A DNA stretch of 63,166 nt, taken from assembly GCA_944384505.1 (NCBI GenBank), contig CALWTQ010000013.1, positions 1 through 63,166 on the forward strand, given 5' to 3'. The stretch comes from an uncultured Mediterraneibacter sp. (GTDB taxonomy: Bacteria; Bacillota; Clostridia; Lachnospirales; Lachnospiraceae). The notes beneath the pieces are model-generated. The model did not search any database. It saw only the letters and a program-made list of their open reading frames with translations, and was not told where the DNA came from. The translations under genes were made by a program, and so were the position numbers. This document shows, in pieces, positions 26,991 through 35,538 of this stretch (its first letter is position 1; every line of letters starts with the position of its first letter).

Positions 26991-28882
26991 GCGTTTATAA
27001 GCTGAAACCAAGCTGCAAGGACTATCTCTGGGGAGGGCACAGGCTGGTGGATGAGTACGGGAAAGAATATGACGGTGATGTACTTGCGGAGACATGGGAA
27101 CTGTCCTGCCATCCGGATGGCCCCTCTACGATCGTAAATGGTCCGTATGCCGGAAAGACGCTGGAGCAGTATATAGAGGAGGCAGGCAAAGAAGTTCTGG
27201 GAACCAACTGCAGAAGGTTTCGTGAATTTCCGATCCTGATTAAATTTATTGATGCAAAGCAGGATCTGTCGATTCAGGTTCATCCGGATAATCGATACGC
27301 CCTGAAAAATGAAGGGCAGTACGGAAAGACAGAGATGTGGTATGTAGTGGATGCCCAGAAGGATGCCTTTCTCTATTATGGATTTAAAAAAGAGATCAGT
27401 AAGGAGGAATTTGCCAGAAGAATTCAGGAGGATACACTTCTGGAGGTGCTTAATGCAGTACCGGTGCAGAAAGGAGATATCCTTTTTATTGAGTCCGGTA
27501 CGATCCACGCCATCGGAGCCGGCATCCTGATCGCGGAGATCCAGCAGAATTCCAATGTGACCTACAGGGTTTATGATTACGGAAGAGTTGGAAAAGACGG
27601 GAAAAAGCGCGACCTCCATATCGAGAAAGCACTTGCTGTCACGAACCGGGTTCCGCTGATTAAGAGCAAGAGCAGCTATCCCCATGTGGCGGACTGTGAT
27701 TATTTCACTGTGGACAAGCTGAATCTGGACGGGCGGATGATGCGCAGGATGGAAGGGTATGTATCGGAAGAGTCATTTGTCAGCATTCTGATCCTTGACG
27801 GTGAGGGAACTGTCTCCTGCGGCGGAAAGGAAGCGGAAATAAGTCAGGAAAAAGATACCGCGGCGGATATGCGGATTTCATATAAGAAAGGCGACAGTCT
27901 GTTCCTTCCGGCAGGCAGCGGAGACTATGTGATCGAAGGAAGCTGTGATGCATTGATCACTACGATTCGTGAGAAAGCGGCGCCTGTCAGGATTGGCATT
28001 GATATCGGGGGAACGGACACGAAGATCGGCCTTGTGGATGTGCACCAGAAGCTGATTGACTCTGTGTGTATTCCAACGGCTGCGGAGCGTCCGGCCAAGG
28101 AAGTGATTCGCACCGCCGGAGAGACGGCGCTGGCTCTTCTGGAGAAGAACGGAATCGCCATGGATCAGTGTGTGGGAGCGGGGATCGGCGTTCCGGGTAC
28201 CGTGGACCGTAAGAATGGCGTTGTCCGCTATTCCAATAATATCCGCTGGGAAGATGTGCCGCTGGCAAAAGAGATGGGCACTTATCTCCCGATTCCGGTG
28301 GAGATCGCAAATGACGCAGACTGTGCAGCGCTGGGGGAAGCTGTTGCGGGGGCGGGAAAGGACTGCAGCGATGTGGTTATGCTGACTCTGGGAACCGGCG
28401 TCGGCGGCGGGATTATTCTGGACGGCGAAATCTATGAAGGAAGAGGAATCGGCGGCAGCGAGCTGGGACATATGGTTATTGTGGAGAACGGGGAACCCTG
28501 CACCTGCGGAAGGCGGGGATGTCTGGAGGCCTATGCTTCCGCGACTGCTTTAAAGCGAGATGCGCGCCGTGCTTCTGGAAAGGATCTGGATCCGGAAGAG
28601 ATCTTTGCACTTGCGGAACAGGGAGATGCCGTGATGAAGGCAGTTGTGGATACCTATATCCGCAGACTGGGACTGGGGATCGTGAATATTGTGAATATTT
28701 TCCGACCGCAGCTCGTGCTGCTTGGTGGCGGTATTTCCAGACAGGGTGAGACACTTCTTGCCCCGCTTCGAGAGATCGTGAAAAAAGAGTGCTTTGGCGG
28801 AGAAAAAGGAGATGTGCCGGAGATCGAAGCGGCAGTGCTCGGCAATGACGCCGGAATGATCGGCGCGGCAGGACTTTTGTAA
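26987..28882 (+). CDS. Fused mannose-6-phosphate isomerase - ROK family sugar kinase
   Basis: This 631-residue protein combines two enzymes. Residues 1-325 form a class I mannose-6-phosphate isomerase with zinc-site motifs IQVHPDN, TEMWYVV and SGTIHAIGAGILIAE. From about residue 333 a complete ROK kinase follows, with the ATP loop GIDIGGTDTKIG, GIGVPGTVD, NDADCAALGEA and the zinc motif CTCGRRGCLEAYAS. The two activities match the two products of the pathway, mannose-6-phosphate (via the mutase) and free glucose. The isomerase domain still has both zinc-binding regions and the kinase Asp, so both halves look functional. Confidence 0.9.
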   Translation: MSVYKLKPSCKDYLWGGHRLVDEYGKEYDGDVLAETWELSCHPDGPSTIVNGPYAGKTLEQYIEEAGKEVLGTNCRRFREFPILIKFIDAKQDLSIQVHPDNRYALKNEGQYGKTEMWYVVDAQKDAFLYYGFKKEISKEEFARRIQEDTLLEVLNAVPVQKGDILFIESGTIHAIGAGILIAEIQQNSNVTYRVYDYGRVGKDGKKRDLHIEKALAVTNRVPLIKSKSSYPHVADCDYFTVDKLNLDGRMMRRMEGYVSEESFVSILILDGEGTVSCGGKEAEISQEKDTAADMRISYKKGDSLFLPAGSGDYVIEGSCDALITTIREKAAPVRIGIDIGGTDTKIGLVDVHQKLIDSVCIPTAAERPAKEVIRTAGETALALLEKNGIAMDQCVGAGIGVPGTVDRKNGVVRYSNNIRWEDVPLAKEMGTYLPIPVEIANDADCAALGEAVAGAGKDCSDVVMLTLGTGVGGGIILDGEIYEGRGIGGSELGHMVIVENGEPCTCGRRGCLEAYASATALKRDARRASGKDLDPEEIFALAEQGDAVMKAVVDTYIRRLGLGIVNIVNIFRPQLVLLGGGISRQGETLLAPLREIVKKECFGGEKGDVPEIEAAVLGNDAGMIGAAGLL

Positions 28883-28906
28883 AAGATACTGATAATGTCT
28901 GCAATC

Positions 28907-28953
28907 GGGGCAGCCCCTTTGGTTAGAAGGAACTGCCCCTTGCTGTATTTTTG
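28907..28953 (+). terminator. Probable terminator after the isomerase-kinase gene
   Basis: GGGGCAG (28907-28913) pairs with CTGCCCC (28933-28939), followed by TTGCTGTATTTTT. The tail is imperfect, so partial read-through into the NUDIX and GH9 genes is likely. Confidence 0.45.
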
Positions 28954-28964
28954 GAGGGTTTGGA

Positions 28965-29531
28965 ATGGAGAAAAAAATACCGTTTGAGACACTGGAGTCA
29001 AAGAAGATAAAAGCAGGCCGTTTCACGATCGTTCAGGACCGTGTGCGTGTGAACGGTCATGAACAGCCGTATGATTATCTGGAGATCAGGGAGGGCGTGA
29101 GCATCCTTCCGATCCGGAATGGAAATATACTTTTACAGAGGCAGTACCGCTATCCTGTGCGCTCCTGGCAGTGGGAACTTCCGGGCGGCTTCGTTGATCC
29201 GGGGGAGACCCCGGATGAGGCGGCCAGAAGAGAACTCAAGGAAGAGACAGGATACAGCATAAAAAAACTGTATCCTCTCGGGGCGTTTTACCCGTCGTTC
29301 GGGTCGACGAATGAGAAGATCTGGCTTTTTGCGGCAGAGTGCGGCGAAGCGGGAAATACGGACAGAGAACCTGGGGAGATTATTTGGATGGAGGAAGTAA
29401 CGGAGGAGCAGTTCAGAGAACTTGTGGCTGCGGGAGAGTTCATGCACGGCGCCGGACTTGCGGCGTGGGCAAGATATATCTCTCTACGGCCCGGAGCCGA
29501 GAAGGATCGTATACAGGCGCGACAGACTTGA
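28965..29531 (+). CDS. NUDIX hydrolase, ADP-ribose/ADP-sugar pyrophosphatase type
   Basis: This 188-residue cytosolic hydrolase has a full Nudix box ([24 protein letters not shown], residues about 72-95) and a preceding QRQYRYPVR stretch typical of the ADP-ribose pyrophosphatase group. It probably cleaves nucleotide-sugar diphosphates. TGGAGG precedes the start. Its place between sugar kinase and GH9 genes may be incidental housekeeping. Confidence 0.88.
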   Translation: MEKKIPFETLESKKIKAGRFTIVQDRVRVNGHEQPYDYLEIREGVSILPIRNGNILLQRQYRYPVRSWQWELPGGFVDPGETPDEAARRELKEETGYSIKKLYPLGAFYPSFGSTNEKIWLFAAECGEAGNTDREPGEIIWMEEVTEEQFRELVAAGEFMHGAGLAAWARYISLRPGAEKDRIQARQT

Positions 29532-29555
29532 AAAAGAGAGAAAGGAAACTGCAAA

Positions 29556-31283
29556 ATGAGGATGTATATAAATCAGGCAGGATATTTGCCCGGAGAAAAG
29601 AAGACTATTCTTCTGGCGGAAGCGGCAGAGGAGGAGATAAGCAAACTCCAAAGCGGAAAATATCCGCCGGAGACGGTGAAAGTGTTTGACAGGGATGGAA
29701 AATGCATACTGGAAAAGGAGGCGGCATATCAGGGGTATGACCGTGAAGCGGGCGATCTTGTGTGGCTGGCTGATATTACCGAATTATCGGATCCGGGAGA
29801 GTACAGAGCCGAGTATGAGAAAGAGCATATAGCGTGCAGGATTAATATATCCGGACAGATATACGCCGGATTGTGTAAGGTCTTGAGTAAAGCATATTAT
29901 TTTCAAAGATGCGGAACAGAGCTGGAAGCGCAGTATGCAGGCAAGTTTAAGCGGGAGTGCTGTCATACGGGAAAAGCAGTCAGGCTGGAAGATTATAAGA
30001 AAATAACAGAAGGTGCAGGAACAGGGGATATCCGGTTTTATGATGTCCGCGGCGGATGGCATGATGCGGGGGATTACGGAAGGTATCCTACGGCAGCTGC
30101 GGCCGCACTGGCTCATATTATGTATGCGTACCGCTTTTTCCCGGACGCTTTTTCGGTAAATTTGAATATTCCGGAGAGTGGGAACGGGATACCGGACATC
30201 CTGAACGAATGCCTCTATGAGCTGAAGTGGCTGCTTAAAATGCAGCTTCAGGACGGAAGTGTCTGCCATAAACTTACATCCATGCGTCATGCTAATTTTG
30301 TCATGCCGGCCAGGGACAAAAGACAGTTTATCCTTTTCCCGCCATCTTCTATGGCAACGGCTGATTTTGCGGCTGTAATGGCGCTTGCGTCACGCGTTTA
30401 TGCAGAATATGACGTGGAGTTTTCCCGTATGGCTCTCAATGCGGCCAAGCGTGCGTGGAGCTGGCTGGAAAGCCACCCGGAGTTTACAGGCTTTGCAAAT
30501 CCGGAAGAATGCAATACCGGTGATTATGCGGATACGGACGACCGTGATGAGAGATTGTGGGCGGCGGCAGAAATGTATCGTGCCGTGAAAGATGACATAT
30601 ACATGGAAGAGGCAGAGAGAATCTATGCGGAGCTGGAACGCGAAGGAACAGACGTGGTATCCATGGGATGGGGGAATGTATCCGGTTTTGCGGGATGGTG
30701 CCTGCTGGAGCAGAGTCTGCGCCGTACCGGTTCGGATGGAGAAAAAGATACCGGTAGGAAGGCGGAACTCTCAGAAAAATACCGCGCTGCATTTATAAGT
30801 GAGGCTGATCGAATTGTCGCTCTGAGCAGGGAGAGCAGGTACGGAGTGGCTCTGGACGCACGGGAATATGAGTGGGGGAGCAATATGACGGTTTTGAACC
30901 GGGCAATGATACTGGAAACCGCATATTTGCTTGTACCGGATGACAGGTATATAGAGTGCGCAGCAGAGCAGATGAATTATATTCTGGGAGTGAATGCGGT
31001 CGGATATAGTTATGTTACCGGTGTCGGGGAGCATTCTTTCCGGAATCCGCATAACCGGGTGACTGTAGCGGACGGGATTGAGGAGACAATCCCGGGATTC
31101 GTAGCCGGAGGACCGAATGCATACCCGGTGGATGAAAAGGCGGAGTGGCTCATTGAGCCGGGAACACCGCCGATGAAATGCTATCTGGATATATGGGAAT
31201 GCTATTCGCTCAACGAGATCACCATTTACTGGAATTCACCCGCGATTTTCGTCTCCTCATTTCTTCATGTAAAGTTAAAATAG
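29556..31283 (+). CDS. GH9 family glycoside hydrolase, cytosolic
   Basis: This 575-residue protein has an N-terminal immunoglobulin-like CelD_N domain (residues 1-90) and a GH9 (alpha/alpha)6 barrel. The catalytic motif GGWHDAGDYGRY is at about 166-177. The general acid Glu lies in the C-terminal SLNEITIYWNSP (about 552). It has no signal peptide, dockerin or binding module, so it is not a secreted cellulase. A cytosolic beta-glucosidase or cellodextrinase acting on glucosyl residues of imported glucomannan fragments is likely. Ribosome site GAAAGGA. Confidence 0.85.
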   Translation: MRMYINQAGYLPGEKKTILLAEAAEEEISKLQSGKYPPETVKVFDRDGKCILEKEAAYQGYDREAGDLVWLADITELSDPGEYRAEYEKEHIACRINISGQIYAGLCKVLSKAYYFQRCGTELEAQYAGKFKRECCHTGKAVRLEDYKKITEGAGTGDIRFYDVRGGWHDAGDYGRYPTAAAAALAHIMYAYRFFPDAFSVNLNIPESGNGIPDILNECLYELKWLLKMQLQDGSVCHKLTSMRHANFVMPARDKRQFILFPPSSMATADFAAVMALASRVYAEYDVEFSRMALNAAKRAWSWLESHPEFTGFANPEECNTGDYADTDDRDERLWAAAEMYRAVKDDIYMEEAERIYAELEREGTDVVSMGWGNVSGFAGWCLLEQSLRRTGSDGEKDTGRKAELSEKYRAAFISEADRIVALSRESRYGVALDAREYEWGSNMTVLNRAMILETAYLLVPDDRYIECAAEQMNYILGVNAVGYSYVTGVGEHSFRNPHNRVTVADGIEETIPGFVAGGPNAYPVDEKAEWLIEPGTPPMKCYLDIWECYSLNEITIYWNSPAIFVSSFLHVKLK

Positions 31284-31299
31284 ATATCGCAATGATTCT

Positions 31300-32150
31300 A
31301 TGATATACTATGTGGCAAAAGAATCAAAAAATGCACAGGGAATTATATATCGGGAGACAGATGCCGTGCCGCTATTTGACAATGAAAAGAGAATCATGCA
31401 GCTCGAAACGGAAAAAAGGGAAATCTTTAAACATATGGAAAATCCTCTGATCAGTCGGCCGTTTACCGAGGATTTTGCCAGGAGGTTTTCATGGAGTACG
31501 AACGCAATTGAGGGAAATACATTGTCACTGGAAGAAACAATTGCAGTGATCGATTACGATGAAGTGAGATCGAATCATACCTATTCCGAATATACAGACG
31601 CAAAAAATGCCTACTATGCGATTCAGAAAATGCTGATTCCTTTTGAGAAGGCAGTTATCGATGAAGAGTGGATAAAGAAGGCAAACGGTTATATCAGACA
31701 TATGCAGGGAGAGTACAGAGATACCACGGTTTATATTGGAAATCTGTCCGAAGCAGTATACTATCCGCCGGATCCGCAGGATGTCCCGGCGCTTATGAAA
31801 AACTGGACCAGGGAGGCCAATGAGGCCAATATAGATGCAGTGGCAGTGAAAGAGATTTTTGAAAGAATTGCAGCCAGTCATGTCCGGTTTGAACGGATCC
31901 ACCCTTTTTCAGACGGGAACGGGAGAACCGGGAGGATGATCATGAACCAGCAGCTGATCAATAACGGGTTGCTGCCGTCTCAATCCAGCCGGACGGAAAG
32001 TACAGAGAAGCATTCAGAAGATATGACAAAAGAGAAGACCTTTCAGAAATGATCTATGTTTTGCTGAAAAGTGAACTGGACTCTTTTGACAGAGTCCGCA
32101 GCCTGGCTTTGAAACTTTCCAAAGACCGGGAGAAACAGAAGGGGAAATGA
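31300..32150 (+). pseudogene. Fic family AMP-transferase with a frameshift near its C-terminus
   Basis: The first 226 residues are a class II Fic protein, with the inhibitory helix motif STNAIEGN at about 65-72 and the active-site motif HPFSDGNGRTGR at about 201-212. Shortly after NNGLLP the frame shifts. The family sequence continues in another frame from about 31982 (IQPDGKYREAFRRYDKREDLSEMIYVLLKSEL) to a stop at 32148-32150. A single-base loss at about 31974-31982 explains this. The catalytic motif lies before the break, so a shortened active product is conceivable. No clear ribosome site precedes the ATG. Confidence 0.75.
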
Positions 32151-32215
32151 AGCATATTCAAAATGGAGAGAATTAAGAATCGAAGAAAAGCGGGGACTGT
32201 CGGAAATCTTTAATT

Positions 32216-32253
32216 ATTCCGAAATAGTGCATGCGTGCACTTTTTTTCGGAAT
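32216..32253. promoter_or_regulatory. 38-nt dyad upstream of the ATPase promoter
   Basis: ATTCCGAAA (32216-32224) pairs with TTTCGGAAT (32245-32253), enclosing a second stem GTGCA/TGCAC. The same outer half-sites recur 50 bases downstream in another 38-nt dyad. This one could also act as a terminator for the Fic gene on the plus strand, because T7 lies inside its right arm. Confidence 0.5.
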
Positions 32254-32270
32254 AAAACGGGATGTACCAC

Positions 32271-32340
32271 TTGACTGGAAAATTTCTTTTTGGGTATAAT
32301 ATATTCCGAACACAAGTGCCTATACACCTATATTCGGAAT
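32271..32340 (+). promoter_or_regulatory. Promoter and downstream operator of the DUF4143 ATPase
   Basis: TTGACT (32271-32276) and TATAAT (32295-32300) with an 18-base spacer make a good promoter. Immediately after it, ATTCCGAA (32303-32310) and TTCGGAAT (32333-32340) form a dyad covering the transcription start. The ribosome site TGGAGGA follows directly. The layout suggests autorepression. Confidence 0.6.
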
Positions 32341-32351
32341 GGAGGATTCTT

Positions 32352-33605
32352 ATGGAAATCAAGCGTGATGTGTATCTGAAAAAATTGATTCGCAAGAAGA
32401 AAAATGGTCTGATTAAAGTGGTGACCGGTGTACGGCGGTGTGGGAAATCCTATCTGCTCTTTCATTTGTTCCATAATTATTTGCTGGAAGAAGGCGTTTC
32501 GGAAGACCACATGATCGAAGTTGCTCTGGATGACCGGAGAAACAGAGCACTCCGCGATCCGGATGCCATACTCCAGTATATAGAGGAAAGGATGCAGGAT
32601 AAAAGTGACTACTACATTATTCTTGATGAAGTGCAGTATATGGATGAATTTGAGGATGTGCTGAACAGCTTGATGCATATTCCTAATGCAGATGTATATG
32701 TCACCGGCAGTAATTCTAAATTTCTTTCTTCAGATGTCATTACAGAGTTCCGTGGGCGTGGCGATGAGATCCGTGTCTATCCGTTGAGCTTCCAGGAATA
32801 CACTTCTGTTTATTCGGGAACACTGGACGAGGCTTGGGATGATTATGTAGTATATGGGGGATTGCCGCTGACTCTCTCCATGGAAGCACCGGAAGATAAA
32901 GCAGAATATCTGACCACACTGTTTCAAAAAGTTTATCTCTCGGATATCGTGGAGCGGCACAAAGTACGAAATAAGGCGGAACTGGATGAACTGGTGGATG
33001 TGCTTGCCTCTTCTACTGGCAGCTATACCAGCCTGAACAAATTAACGAAGACATTTAAAAGCATCAAGAATAAGACACTCAGTGACAAGACGATAAAAAA
33101 CTATATTGACTATCTGATGGATTCTTTTCTTATCAGTAAAGCGATGCGCTTTGATATTAAGGGAAAAAAGTATATTGGTTCCCCGGCAAAATATTACTTT
33201 GAGGATGTGGGCCTTCGGAACGCCCGTCTGGGATTCCGGCAAGTGGAGGAAAATCACCTTATGGAGAACATCATCTATAACGAACTTCGGATTCGGGGTT
33301 ACCATGTTGATGTAGGTGTTGTTGAACATTACAGCACCAACAGAGCAGGGGAGCGGAAAAAAAAGCAGCTGGAAGTTGATTTTGTTGCCACTATGGGAAG
33401 TGAAAAATACTACATTCAATCTGCATTTGCTATGCCAACCTCTGATAAGATCGCTCAGGAGCAGCGTAGTTTGCTCAGTATCTCTGATTCTTTTCGGAAA
33501 ATCATTGTAGTAGGAAGTAACCAGAAAGTCCGACGTGATGAAAACGGGATTGCAACGATAGGATTACGGAATTTTTTACTGGATAAGGACAGTTTGAGGC
33601 TGTGA
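32352..33605 (+). CDS. AAA ATPase with DUF4143 C-terminal domain
   Basis: This 417-residue protein has an AAA_14-type ATPase domain with Walker A TGVRRCGKSYLL (about 24-35) and Walker B YIILDEVQYMD (about 93-103). The C-terminal DUF4143 domain carries the family features KNYIDYLMDSFLI, KYYFEDVGLRNAR and NIIYNELRIRGY, and ends with EVDFVA, which resembles a nuclease-like strand. The start at 32352 is chosen because of the TGGAGGA site. Members of this family are common, often scattered and of unknown role. Links to stress or defence have been proposed. Confidence 0.9.
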   Translation: MEIKRDVYLKKLIRKKKNGLIKVVTGVRRCGKSYLLFHLFHNYLLEEGVSEDHMIEVALDDRRNRALRDPDAILQYIEERMQDKSDYYIILDEVQYMDEFEDVLNSLMHIPNADVYVTGSNSKFLSSDVITEFRGRGDEIRVYPLSFQEYTSVYSGTLDEAWDDYVVYGGLPLTLSMEAPEDKAEYLTTLFQKVYLSDIVERHKVRNKAELDELVDVLASSTGSYTSLNKLTKTFKSIKNKTLSDKTIKNYIDYLMDSFLISKAMRFDIKGKKYIGSPAKYYFEDVGLRNARLGFRQVEENHLMENIIYNELRIRGYHVDVGVVEHYSTNRAGERKKKQLEVDFVATMGSEKYYIQSAFAMPTSDKIAQEQRSLLSISDSFRKIIVVGSNQKVRRDENGIATIGLRNFLLDKDSLRL

Positions 33606-33701
33606 ATCAAGATTTGATAGGATATATCGTTTCAGAAATGGCGCGCAATGCGCGTAACACTCCGGGGATCATAAAATGGCGAATATTGCAGTCAGTTACC
33701 A

Positions 33702-33731
33702 GGCGTGTCCAAAAGCGGACACGCCCTTTTT
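33702..33731 (+). terminator. Intrinsic terminator after the DUF4143 ATPase gene
   Basis: A 9-base-pair perfect stem GGCGTGTCC (33702-33710) / GGACACGCC (33717-33725) is followed by CTTTTT. Confidence 0.85.
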
Positions 33732-33775
33732 CTATGTATTCGTTTTTCGAATTGTTCTCTATACGATCTAAGTAT

Positions 33776-33803
33776 TTGTCTGTTGGAAATCCAAAAGTAT
33801 AAT
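33776..33803 (+). promoter_or_regulatory. Promoter of the redox island
   Basis: TTGTCT (33776-33781) and TATAAT (33798-33803) have a 16-base spacer, 80 bases before the first aldo/keto reductase gene. Three direct repeats lie just behind the expected transcription start. Confidence 0.55.
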
Positions 33804-33820
33804 AAAAAGTGTAAGCATAA

Positions 33821-33859
33821 CAGTGTGATTGCAGTGTAATTACAGTGTAATTGCACTGC
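33821..33859. repeat. Three 11-bp direct repeats, probable operator array
   Basis: CAGTGTGATTG, CAGTGTAATTA and CAGTGTAATTG occupy 33821-33853 without gaps. They are followed by the inverted half GCACTGC, with a perfect 10-bp palindrome TGTAATTACA (33835-33844) in the middle. The 11-base period puts each unit on the same face of the DNA helix, immediately downstream of the promoter. This fits cooperative binding of a regulator. Confidence 0.55.
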
Positions 33860-33883
33860 GATAGAATGAGTGAGGTGATAGAA

Positions 33884-34735
33884 ATGGATTCGATTATATT
33901 GAATAATGGCGTAAAGATGCCGCTTCTGGGACTTGGGGTGTTTCAGATCACGGACCAGGACGTCTGCGAGGATACGGTCTGCCATGCACTGAAAACAGGA
34001 TACCGTCTGATTGATACGGCAGCCTGTTATGGAAATGAAAGGGCAGTAGGCAGAGCCATACAGAAAAGCGGAATATCAAGAGATGAGATATTCATCGTGT
34101 CAAAGGTGTGGATTCAGGATGCGGGATATGAGAGGACGAAACAGTCTTTTGAAAAGACGCTTGAGAATCTGCAGACAGATTATCTGGACCTGTATTTGAT
34201 CCATATGCCATATGGCGATTATCACGGGAGCTGGCGGGCAATGGAGGAGCTGTATGACCAGGGGAAGATCCGGGCGGCAGGCGTGTGCAATTTCCTTGAG
34301 GACCGTCTCGTAGATCTGATTCTCAGCCACCGCATGGTTCCCGCGGTCAACCAGATGGAGCTCCATCCTTTCTGCCAGCAGAGGCGTCTCAGGGAGACCA
34401 TGGATAAATATCAGATACAGATGATGGCGTGGGCGCCCTTTGCGGAAGGGAGAAATAATATTTTCGCAGACTCCCTTCTTACTGAAATCGGAAGAAAGTA
34501 CGATAAGACCCCGGCTCAGACTGTACTGAGATGGCTGATGCAGAGCCGGATTATTACGATTCCGAAATCCGTCCATCCGAAGCGCATAGAGGAGAATTTT
34601 GCCATAGATGATTTCAGCCTTTCAGATATGGATATGGAACAGATCGGGCGCATGGATATGAAGGAGAGCCTGATCCTGGATATTACAAGCCTGGATGAGG
34701 TTTACCGTCTGCATGGGATCCGCTTTGAACAGTAA
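33884..34735 (+). CDS. Aldo/keto reductase (AKR5-like)
   Basis: This 283-residue cytosolic NADPH-dependent reductase has all four catalytic positions visible: Asp in DTAACYGNE, the Tyr of the same stretch, Lys in IVSKVW and His in LIHMP. The C-terminal NADPH-binding motif IPKSVHPKRIEENF is present. The start at 33884 follows GAGGTG. It heads a run of redox genes. 2,5-diketogluconate or methylglyoxal reductase-like activity is typical for the group, but the substrate is unknown. Confidence 0.92.
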   Translation: MDSIILNNGVKMPLLGLGVFQITDQDVCEDTVCHALKTGYRLIDTAACYGNERAVGRAIQKSGISRDEIFIVSKVWIQDAGYERTKQSFEKTLENLQTDYLDLYLIHMPYGDYHGSWRAMEELYDQGKIRAAGVCNFLEDRLVDLILSHRMVPAVNQMELHPFCQQRRLRETMDKYQIQMMAWAPFAEGRNNIFADSLLTEIGRKYDKTPAQTVLRWLMQSRIITIPKSVHPKRIEENFAIDDFSLSDMDMEQIGRMDMKESLILDITSLDEVYRLHGIRFEQ

Positions 34736-34782
34736 GGGGCAGACGGGAGAGCGAGTCTTGAATGAATGAAACGGAGGGGATT

Positions 34783-35520
34783 ATGAAGAGATTTTTAGCT
34801 GGCGTTACGGCATTTACTCTGGTTTTCGCACTGGCAGGGTGCGGCGGGCAGAGTGAAAGCGGCGGAAGCGCGCAGGAGAACGAACAGGAAAACACGCAGG
34901 AAGAAGTGCAGGAAGAAGTACAGGAGGAGAGCCCGGAAAACAGCGGCGCTGTGTCTGCGCCGGAAGGGGATACGGATGGAAACAGCAGGGTGCTTGTAGC
35001 GTATTTCTCATGGGCGGATAATGCCATTCTGGAGGACGATGTGGATGCAGTGGCTTCTCCAAGTGTCATTCCTCCAGGCAATGTGCAGGAGCTGGCAGAG
35101 TGGGTGCAGGAGGAGACGGGAGGGGATCTGTTTTCTATCCGGGTAACTGATCCCTATCCCAGCGACTGGGACGACTGCCTGGCACGGGCGAACGAGGAGC
35201 GCGGCGACGACGCCCGGCCGGAACTGGAAGAAAGAGTGGAGAACCTGGAGGAATATGACACAGTGTTCCTGGGATACCCGAACTGGTGGTACGGAGTGCC
35301 GATGGCACTGCTCACCTTCCTGGATGAAAACGATCTGTCGGGGAAACAGGTATATCTGTTCTGCTCCCATGGGACAGGCGGCCTTGCAAACAGTGTGGAG
35401 ATCATAGAGGAAGCGGCTCCGGGAGCAAATATTTCAGACAATATATTTGACTGCTATGAGGAGGACGCCCACTCCTCGCAGGAAGCGGTTCAGAGCTGGG
35501 CTGCCGGGCTGGGATTTTAA
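34783..35520 (+). CDS. Lipid-anchored flavodoxin-like protein
   Basis: This 245-residue protein has a lipoprotein signal peptide (MKRFLAGVTAFTLVFALAGC, Cys 20), then a Gln/Glu-rich linker to about residue 65. A flavodoxin fold follows (VLVAYFSWADNA, FLGYPNWWYGVPMALLTFLDENDLSGK, FCSHGTGGLANS). The usual phosphate loop TGNT is replaced by a longer insertion. It would carry electrons through FMN on the outer face of the membrane. ATG 34783 follows CGGAGGGG. A second protein of this build is encoded at 42088. Confidence 0.87.
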   Translation: MKRFLAGVTAFTLVFALAGCGGQSESGGSAQENEQENTQEEVQEEVQEESPENSGAVSAPEGDTDGNSRVLVAYFSWADNAILEDDVDAVASPSVIPPGNVQELAEWVQEETGGDLFSIRVTDPYPSDWDDCLARANEERGDDARPELEERVENLEEYDTVFLGYPNWWYGVPMALLTFLDENDLSGKQVYLFCSHGTGGLANSVEIIEEAAPGANISDNIFDCYEEDAHSSQEAVQSWAAGLGF

Positions 35521-35538
35521 GAAGGGAGAGACTATAAG

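Noticed and set aside
32216-32340. Invertible promoter (phase switch) between ATTCCGAA repeats.
   Set aside because: The inverted repeats are only 8-9 bases, short for a recombinase site, and no invertase gene lies nearby. Kept only as a possible alternative in the findings.
33602-33802. 66-codon frame overlapping the end of the DUF4143 ATPase gene.
   Set aside because: It runs through the terminator hairpin and has no ribosome site or homology.
33821-33859. CRISPR-like repeat array.
   Set aside because: The three units are 11 bases long with no spacers, and no cas genes are present.
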